This document shows positions 58,266 through 64,000 of a stretch of DNA of 64,000 nucleotides, one piece after another; the first letter of the stretch is position 1; each line of letters opens with the position of its first letter. Position numbers and translations under genes: made by a program. Below the pieces are notes generated by a model that saw only the letters and a list, made by a program, of their open reading frames with translations, was not told the origin of the DNA and made no database searches. Source of the stretch: AP-15 sp963845735 (GTDB lineage Bacteria > Pseudomonadota > Alphaproteobacteria > ATCC43930 > CGMCC-115725); contig CAWJTR010000041.1 in NCBI GenBank assembly GCA_963845735.1, forward strand, positions 144,083-208,082. Reading direction: 5' to 3'.

Positions 58266-58525
58266 GCGCGACACACCGGCGGAACGACGAGCGCGGCCAG
58301 TCCGCCGGGTGCTCCCCCTCCCCATCCCTAACCCTCCCCTCCCCAGGCTTAACCCGGGGATCACGGGGGAGGGAAGGGTGGGGGCCGGGCTGAAACGCGT
58401 GTGGTCCATGTGCGCGGCGAAATCCGGTTCGTCGCGGATCGTATGTTCCCAGTACCGTCGCTGCCAGATCCCGCGCTCGCCGCGGCGGGTCATGACCGGT
58501 GATCTCGGCTCGCCTTTCGGCAAGG
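58266..58525. repeat. Direct repeat, copy 1 (RAYT tail plus GC-rich hairpin)
   Basis: Begins GCGCGACACACCGGCGGAAC, passes a hairpin (CTCCCC with CCCGGGGATCACGGGGGAG near 58345-58372), and ends in the RAYT segment near CTTTCGGCAAGG. The same order and most bases recur at 59606-59841. The two copies differ by point changes and small indels. Confidence 0.75.
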
Positions 58526-59018
58526 ATTTCGCAAAGGCGATCTTGATGGCGCGGCAGCGACCCGGGAAGTCGGCATCGCCTGGCGGCAGGAGCCTGCCCC
58601 GGCGCAGGAACGTGTGAAGGAATTGGTCTCGAAACGAAAGCCGGGGTCGGCACGGCCGACGTGCGTGGTTCGAGACGCGCCTTCGGCGCTCCTCAGCCAT
58701 GACGTACGTTATTTATAGCATTGAGAAACCGCCTCATCCTGAGGAAGCCGCAACGCGGCTGTCTCGAAGGACGCATCGTGCCGACCAGCCAGTCCTTCAA
58801 TTCCTTCACACGCTCGAAGGCCGGGGTCCACGGGCAACGCATGTGATCGGGCAGAACGACCCAGGCAGCGATACGAAAGGGCGACCGCAGGCGCGTCCGG
58901 CGGACCGCCTCGCGCAGCACATCGACATGCGCCACCAGCAAGTCGCAGCGGCGATCGAGCAGGTTCAAAGTAAAAGGAAGGTTACGCCTGGAACCCGATT
59001 GCGGCGATACTCCGGCAT
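58386..59018 (-). pseudogene. RAYT (REP-associated tyrosine transposase), interrupted copy B
   Basis: N-terminal part: MPEYRRNRVPG, a shift, then LNLLDRRCDLLVAHVDVLREA, SPFRIAAWVVLPDHM and WTP at about 58835. The protein resumes near 58605 with LPPGDADFPGRCRAIKIAF, then GIWQRRYWEHTIRDEPDFAAHM. Between the halves lies a roughly 200-base insert with a REP-type repeat. The catalytic His-hydrophobe-His of the HUH motif (usually DHLHAxW) reads DHMRCPW, so it is degraded. Tyr is in YWEHTIRDE. Non-functional. Confidence 0.7.
58730..58790. repeat. REP/BIME-type element inside the RAYT remnant
   Basis: CCTCATCCTGAGGAAGCCGC and GCGGCTGTCTCGAAGGACGC form two half-hairpins: CCTCATCCTGAGG is a palindrome, and GCCGC/GCGGC pair. 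This matches the widespread alphaproteobacterial intergenic element with CATCCTGAGGAGCC and TCTCGAAGGATG arms (compared from memory). It sits in the gap that splits the RAYT coding sequence. Confidence 0.55.
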
Positions 59019-59245
59019 GAAGCGAGTATGCCTTGGATTTGAAACAGGCGGAATGCGCTCCGCTGTTTCGCCCGACGCTCGCTGCATGAGGCTTTTTCTA
59101 GTCTTGTCGGGGTTTTGTTCCACCCGCGACTGCTCTTGTTAACGCCGATTCTATGGAATAAATCGCGGGCGGTTGAGTCGTATTGGCAGGCGGATTTATG
59201 AAATTCGGGAACTGTTTGCATTTTATGTTAAGCACTGAGGAAAAC

Positions 59246-59449
59246 ATGATGTTCTCGCATGTGGATCTCTACCGTGCCGCGCACCTGATGATGCACGAGT
59301 ATGGGAACAATGCCGAACTGGAGGCCGCGCGGTACGCCGATCACATGCTCGCTTGGGGCGACCGGAATGAGTTGCTCCTCTGGTTCGCAATACGGTGGAC
59401 GATAGTTAGGATGCGACATCAGGAATTCGCAACGGGCCTATCAAATTGA
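59246..59449 (+). CDS. Small uncharacterised protein
   Basis: 67 residues from the ATG at 59246, which has GAGG seven bases upstream. Sequence: MFSHVDLYRAAHLMMHEYG, ELEAARYADHMLAWGDRNEL, LLWFAIRWTIVRMR. It is mostly helical and resembles a small family common in alphaproteobacterial accessory regions (RAA-L-M pattern, then ADxMLAxGD). That resemblance is from memory. No function known. The in-frame starts at 59183 and 59225 are alternatives. Its base composition is AT-richer than the core genes. Confidence 0.55.
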   Translation: MMFSHVDLYRAAHLMMHEYGNNAELEAARYADHMLAWGDRNELLLWFAIRWTIVRMRHQEFATGLSN

Positions 59450-59605
59450 CCAAAGGCGGGCAGCAAGAGCAGGGCGGACAGCGCAGCGCATTCCGCCTCC
59501 TCTTAAGGTTCTGCGCGATGCTCACCTGTTTCGGATTTCACCGCCGCTCGCCGGCCGCTAGCGGCTCGGCGCTGCCGCCGGTCCATCCGGCGCGATAGCG
59601 GCCAC

Positions 59606-59841
59606 GCGCGACACACCGGCGGAACGACGAGTGCGGCCATCCGCCGGATGCTCCCCCTCCCTAACCCTCCCCTCCCCGGGCTTGACCCGGAGATCATGGG
59701 GGGAGCCGGGTTAAATGCGTGTAGTCCCTGTGCACGGCGAAATCCCGTTCGTCGCGGAGTATGTCCCCAGTACCGTCGCTGCCAGATCCGCGCTCGCCGC
59801 GCGGGTCATGACCGGTGATCTTCGCTCGCCCTTCGGCAAGG
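59606..59841. repeat. Direct repeat, copy 2
   Basis: Counterpart of 58266-58525: GCGCGACACACCGGCGGAAC, then the hairpin CTCCCCGGGCTTGACCCGGA, then a RAYT C-terminal fragment (minus strand, up to about 59841). The RAYT part has extra frameshifts (SPVMTRAASADLAATVLG). It is a broken second copy of the same unit. Confidence 0.75.
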
Positions 59842-59909
59842 GGCATTCGGCGCGGCGCGCTCTGGTCACGCGCCGCGAACACCCGTAACGGTAACGCAGA
59901 TTTCCGGAT

Positions 59910-61175
59910 CTACGGAGCCGCGGCGCATTCTTGCAGCGAGCCGATCGGGTTCTGATTGTTTGTTGGGCCGTTGGGGCAAGCGAGACCCAAAGACCAGACG
60001 AAATCACGCGGGATCCACGCCTTAGACGGCAAGTCCGGCGGCAAGCCGACCGGCGGCGTGGTCAGCGCGGCCAAGATGTTGATGCCGTCGGTGCCGTTGT
60101 TCTCGACCGACGAGATCGCGTGACAGCTGATGCAAGAAGCTTGCTTCAGGTTCATACCGACGTTTTCGCCTTCGATGATCGAGCTGCCGAGCAGTTTCGG
60201 CGGAAAAACTCCGTCTGCACCGCGTCAAGCCGATAATTGTACCATTCGGGCGCCGAATTCGCCGCGTCCATCAGTTTCTTCAGCTGCGGAGTCAGGCCGG
60301 TAAGGAGCCATTGCTCCCGCCGGCTTGGAGCCAAACGCATCGTTGCAGCCCAACACCTGACAGCGGAATGGGTTGGTGGTCGTATTCTGTGGCTCAAACG
60401 TCGCCCAGATCCACTTGTCGAGCAATTTAGAAATCAAGTGCATGCCAGCCAGCGCGAAACAATTGCCATTGACCGTCTCGACGTGGATCAGCCCAGTCTG
60501 CCCGATATTGCTGCAATTGAAAGAGTGATCGCCGATCGTTGATACTTGTATCCAGTCGGCTTTGATCTCGACCGCGGGCCGCGGGAATTGGATATCGAAA
60601 TCATTGCCGGCTGCCGCCGCCTGGCTCGGGCGGTTCCAAAAGCCGGTCCCGGAGATGTAGTCCGCGGTCGCACCGCCTTCACGTACCTCTTCACAAATAG
60701 TCAGCGGATTGTTGCCGTTGGGACCTGTATTGTTCGGCGGCGGAGCGTTGGCCGCGTTGCAATTGGTGTTGGGCGCGCCGGGTGGGCTCCCCAGGCCTGG
60801 CGGAACCTGGGTTAAGGATCCGGGATGATAAGTCAAGGCGAGCGGGCTGCCGTGCAGGGGATGCGCTTCGGCGGACGCCCGCATTCGGCACGATGAGGCC
60901 TTGGCTTGGATCGGCTGGGTAGAGCTGCGACTGCTCGATCCAGGTCTCCCAAACAACGTAGGGGTACAGGGCTGGGTTCGTGTTTACCGGGCAGGTCGCA
61001 GCGACCCAGATGAGCCACGCGGTCTCCTCGACAGAACCGACGATTTCGTTGGGCACAGCGCATGGATTGGCCTGCGTGCCATGGCCTGCGCCGGCGACGG
61101 CGGGCGCGAGGGTGCCATAGAACCGCACCAAGCAGACAGCACTGCCGCCGCAAGGGCGGTTGCGACACGTGTCAT
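59910..61175 (-). CDS. Exported single-haem (CxxCH) protein, broken by four or more frameshifts
   Basis: Signal peptide MTRVATALAAAVLSAW from the ATG at 61175 (AGGAG upstream), then pieces in changing frames. They read: VRFYGTLAPAVAGAGHGTQ and NEIVGSVEETAWLIW; ASAEAHPLHGSPLALTYHPG; DWIQVSTIGDHSFNCSN and WIWATFEPQNTTTNPFRC; LTPQLKKLMDAANSAPEWYNYRLDAVQTEF; finally LKQASCISCHAISSVENNG with the CxxCH haem motif and the end at 59910. Breaks lie near 61130, 60875, 60320, 60215 and 60155. Similar exported proteins with a late CxxCH exist in rhizobia; the role is unknown. Confidence 0.6.
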
Positions 61176-61248
61176 TCGCATCTCCTCCGTGTGGGCACTT
61201 TCCTGCATCGGCCCACTTCTGATCCCACTCACGAGACCGCGCCTTATC

Positions 61249-61419
61249 CTAAATCGGACGTTCGCCAAATCCTAGAGCTTTCGCGCTCAGGTTTGCGCTC
61301 TTGAAGGGGCTCGGCAACCGCAAATTCGCGGCCCAACCCGAACTGCTCCTTGTGCTGATCGCGTTGATCCGCCGCCGCAGTTCGGAGAGAATATTGGTGT
61401 CGAGCAGCCACCCTGTCAC
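61249..61419 (-). pseudogene. VapC-type PIN toxin, N-terminal remnant
   Basis: The GTG at 61419 overlaps the antitoxin stop and starts VTGWLLDTNILSELRR, the exact beginning of a VapC-type PIN ribonuclease including the first catalytic Asp. Homology then stops and 40 unrelated residues follow to a TAG at 61249. About 120 residues of the toxin are missing, so it cannot be active. Confidence 0.75.
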
Positions 61420-61693
61420 AGTTTCACATCACGCACGGGAAGCCGTTCGCGCCGGGGTTCGAGATCGATGTCGCGGTAGGGCAATTTTTGCATGGCGGCG
61501 ACCAGCGCCTCACCGGTGCGATCACCTTTGAGCCGGCGAAATTCTCCGCCGCCACGACGACGACCTCTTCGCGCCCATGCACGGTAACGTGTTGCGGCCC
61601 ATCGCTGCGGACGCGCCGCACCAATTCGCTGAAACGCGCCTTGGCGTCTTGCAGGGGCCAGCGGCCCGGCGGGTTCTTTTTCCCTCTAGTCAG
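61416..61693 (-). CDS. Phd/YefM-type antitoxin without a functional toxin, frameshifted
   Basis: About 92 residues: PPGRWPLQDAKARFSELVRR and GPQHVTVHGREEVVVVAAENF, typical of Phd. A missing base near 61548 then requires a shift to RRLKGDRTGEALVAAMQKLP and DIDLEPRRERLPVRDVKL, ending at 61416. The start codon is not clear: the frame is open to 61828, homology begins near LTRGKKNP, and no ATG, GTG or TTG sits there, so another indel is likely. Confidence 0.72.
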
Positions 61694-61702
61694 ACTGACT
61701 AG
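61686..61702. promoter_or_regulatory. Palindromic operator of the phd/vapC remnant
   Basis: CTAGTCAGACTGACTAG is a perfect 8+1+8 palindrome at the 5' end of the antitoxin gene, where Phd-type proteins bind to repress their own operon. It resembles in position and AG/CT style the CTAAGCTTAG palindrome before the other Phd gene. Operator function is inferred. Confidence 0.6.
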
Positions 61703-61913
61703 AATAGCATGATCGAATACGAGTATCGAGACGCGTGGGAAAATCAACCGGAGGAGGATCGGGAGCTGGGGCGGCTTGAGATTCTCTCCGATTGGGCGTT
61801 TTGTATCAAGGCGGTTAACTGACGCCATAAAAAAGCCGTTGTGGTCGCGCAGATCGGTCCATTCTTGCCGGGGACCGAGGCGTCAAAGCGGGCTCTGCTT
61901 TGGGAGGGCGGAT

Positions 61914-62819
61914 ATGAGCAGCACGCAGGCCTTCGTTGGCGGAATGCCCCTTCCGGTCAATCGACCCCGGCCGCCCTGGCGCGGCCGCGTGCTCGGCACG
62001 GAATTCCGGTGGGCGATTGCCTTTGTCTTGCCTTATGCGGCGGTGTTCCTCGCCTTCGTCGTCTATCCCTTCGGCTATGCGCTGTGGATGGCCGGCAGGC
62101 CCTCGCTGTATTCCGATCTGTTTTCCAGTCCGGATTACCTGACAACGCTCGTCAATACCTTGTTCTTCGTCGCCATCGGCGTAAACCTGAAGATGTTCCT
62201 GGCATTGCTGCTGTCGGGCTTCTTCCTGCGTCGCCGCTGGTGGATCAGGGCCTTGCTGCCGGTTTATGTGTTGCCCTGGCTGATCTCGGCGACACAAGCC
62301 TGCGTCTCGTTCCATTGGATGCTGATCGACCCTTGGGGCTTGGTCGACAATGCTCTGTCGTCGCTGTTCGGCATCGCCGGCCCGGATTGGTTCGGTGGTC
62401 GCTGGCTGGCGCTTGGCGCCGATATTGCCGCCTACCTGTGGAAATGGATGCCGTTCTGGACCGTCATCTTCCTCGCCGGCCGGATGACGATCCCCCGGGA
62501 TATCTATGATGCGGCGGAGGTTGACGGGGCGGTCGGTTTACGCCGCTTCGTCCATGTCACCTTCCCGCTGCTGGCGAACCTCTATCTGATCTGCACATTG
62601 CTCTCCGCCCTCTGGGCGCTCGGCGACTTTACCACCCCCTACCTTGTCTCGAGCGGGGCGTGGTCCACCGAAATGCTGACGACGCTCGGTTACCGCTACG
62701 CCTTCGAGATGGGCGATCCGGCGCTCGGCGTCGCCGTCGTGATGACGGCCCTCCCGCTGCTGATCCCGGTCGTGCTGATCCTGATGCGCCGGGTCCAGAT
62801 GAACGAGGTGCAGCTATGA
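61914..62819 (+). CDS. Carbohydrate-type ABC transporter permease (MalF/UgpA-like)
   Basis: 301-residue inner-membrane permease with six helices: WAIAFVLPYAAVFLAFVVYPF first, then LFFVAIGVNLKMFLALLLSGF and LPVYVLPWLISATQACVSF. The EAA loop for the ATPase is DIYDAAEVDGAVGLRRFVHVTFPLL (split by context). The ATG at 61914 has GGGAGGG upstream. The next permease starts inside its stop. The binding protein and ATPase genes are not in the window, so the substrate stays open: a sugar or polyol by family. Confidence 0.87.
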   Translation: MSSTQAFVGGMPLPVNRPRPPWRGRVLGTEFRWAIAFVLPYAAVFLAFVVYPFGYALWMAGRPSLYSDLFSSPDYLTTLVNTLFFVAIGVNLKMFLALLLSGFFLRRRWWIRALLPVYVLPWLISATQACVSFHWMLIDPWGLVDNALSSLFGIAGPDWFGGRWLALGADIAAYLWKWMPFWTVIFLAGRMTIPRDIYDAAEVDGAVGLRRFVHVTFPLLANLYLICTLLSALWALGDFTTPYLVSSGAWSTEMLTTLGYRYAFEMGDPALGVAVVMTALPLLIPVVLILMRRVQMNEVQL

Positions 62820-63704
62820 GCGTCGCCGCGGTCTTTGGCGGCCCGGCGCGCCGCCGTTACCGGCTGCGACGGGCTCTCGTCGAAGCGGGCTCGATCATGC
62901 TCGCCGTCTCCCTCCTGATCTGGACGCTCCTTCCCGTCTACAACATGTTCCTGATCGCGCTCGATCCCGAGGAAGGCGAAATCGAGTTCGACGGCAATCT
63001 CTGGCCGCCGCACCCCTCACTCGAGGCCTTCCGCGCGGTCGTGACCCAGCAGGCCCGGTATCTCGAGGATTTCTGGCACCAGTTCGGCAACAGCCTGTTT
63101 GATCGGTCTGTCGACGATGGTTCTGACCGTGCTGATCGGCTCGCTGGCGAGCTTCGCGGTGAGCCGGCTGCGGCTGGGCAAAGCTTCGCTGCTCACCAAC
63201 GCAGCACTCCTCACCTACGCGATCCCGGCATCTTTCCTGATCGTCCCCTACTATCGGATCATGCACGGCTACGGGCTGTTGGGTGACCCCTGGGCGGTGA
63301 TCGCCGCGCAGACGACGTTCGCCACGCCGTTTGCCATCCTGATCTTGCAGCTCTATGCGAGGTTGATCCCGTTCGAACTGGACGACGCGGCCCGGGCGGA
63401 CGGCGCATCCGCCGTTCAGCTGTATCTGCGGATCTATCTGCCGTTGATGACGCCGGCGCTGGCGATCGTCGCGATCTACGCCCTGTTGCTCGCCTGGAAC
63501 GATTATCTGTACCAGGCCACCTTGCTCTCGGTACGGAACATGGCCCTGTCGGTCACGCAGGGCCAATTGTTCGAAGACGTCGACGCATCCTATAACGCGA
63601 TGATGGCCGCCGCGATCATCTACGTGCTGCCGCCGATAGTGCTGTTGCTTGTGTTGCGCCGCTACGTCGTGGCGAGCCTGACGATGGGTGGCGCCAAGGG
63701 TTGA
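62816..63704 (+). CDS. Carbohydrate-type ABC transporter permease (MalG/UgpE-like), frameshifted
   Basis: About 295-residue partner permease. First frame: VEAGSIMLAVSLLIWTLLPVYNMFLIAL to HQFGNSL; an extra T near 63100 leads to LIGLSTMVLTVLIGSLASFAVSRL. The EAA loop reads ELDDAARADGASAVQLYLRIYLPL (split by context). The late helix IIYVLPPIVLLLVLRRYVV and the ending ASLTMGGAKG fit MalG-type permeases. The ATG overlaps the previous stop (ATGA). Confidence 0.88.
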
Positions 63705-63862
63705 CCAACGCAAGCCGCCGATAAATTTGCCAGATTTGCCTATTATGGTGCTGCGGTCGGCGGCATCAACGCGCCGGCTCGCACGAAAGGAGAAACGCGC
63801 GCCGGTAACTTTAAAGCCAAAATAGGTCGCAGGCGTCGATGTGCACCGGACAGGCCGATGTT

Positions 63863-63943
63863 GATTTCCCGTCATTCCCGGTTCGGCCGATTTATTTCCC
63901 GGTTACGGCGAGAAAATTCCCGGTTCCAGCGCAACGGGAATTT
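63863..63943. repeat. Cluster of TTCCCGGTT-type short repeats
   Basis: ATTTCCCGTC, ATTCCCGGTT, ATTTCCCGGTT and AATTCCCGGTT follow each other about 20-25 bases apart, then an inverted CGGGAATT. All lie in an otherwise gene-free end of the window (63705-64000). Spacing near two helical turns suggests protein binding sites or the edge of a mobile element. Similar arrays of TTCCC(T/G)GTT exist near insertion sequences in rhizobia (from memory). Confidence 0.5.
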
Positions 63944-64000
63944 GCCTATAAGGCTCTGTCTAACCTTGCTTTTTTGCGCCGGGTTGGCCCTTCGGGGCGC

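Noticed and set aside
63705..64000. CRISPR array at the right edge
   Set aside because: Units are only about 10 bases, irregularly spaced and one is inverted; no cas gene is present.

Overview
The window is high-GC DNA from an alphaproteobacterium. The supporting gene sets are kdsD-lptC-lptA-lptB-rpoN-hpf-ptsN, the cytochrome bc1 genes petABC, the redox two-component pair RegB/RegA, DUF1150 beside Hsp20, and lgt-midA-pgeF-prs. A Rhodospirillales or Rhizobiales member fits best; the genus cannot be read from the sequence. One tRNA gene, tRNA-Leu(CAG), is present. No rRNA, CRISPR array or intact transposase is visible.

Layout. 1-8.9 kb: end of rdgB, a glycerol-3-phosphate importer (ugpBAE, no ATPase gene seen), an HExxH metallopeptidase, a cupin protein, an AmpG-like permease, a cyclophilin, an NDUFA9-like protein and a Zn alcohol dehydrogenase. 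9.2-15.7 kb: a transport block of MgtA-type P-ATPase, FUSC-like pump with HlyD adaptor, and AI-2E-family exporter. 15.8-25.3 kb: tRNA-Leu, RNase D, then Kdo/LPS export genes, sigma-54, hibernation factor, EIIA-Ntr, Hsp20 and a Tim44-like protein. 25.3-37.9 kb: hemF, trmL, a degenerate Rieske gene, petB, petC, mtnP, mtnA, lgt, midA-like, pgeF, a lipoprotein, prs and an AcoC-type lipoyl/hydrolase fusion. 37.9-56.3 kb: catabolic genes (haloacid dehalogenase, NHL propeller protein, ThDP enzyme, E1 alpha and beta of an acetoin-type dehydrogenase, GST, GT39, LLM flavoprotein, fumarase-superfamily lyase, GMC oxidoreductase, MFS, VOC), together with RegB/RegA, bfr/bfd and a toxin-antitoxin pair. 56.4-61.7 kb: a decayed accessory zone with a protease, several REP-associated transposase (RAYT) remnants and their repeats, small AT-richer ORFs, a broken haem protein and a vapBC remnant. 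61.9-64 kb: two sugar-type ABC permeases, then a cluster of short repeats.

Two facts shape the reading. First, more than twenty genes, including essential ones (lptA, hemF, petB), are split by single-base indels, mostly one extra base at non-homopolymer sites. This looks like unpolished long-read sequence more than gene decay, so these genes are annotated as whole CDSs and the break is given. Second, some damage is not of that kind: the Rieske remnant has lost all four cluster cysteines, a scar between acoA and acoB joins the start of one to the end of the other, and the RAYT and vapC remnants are truncated.
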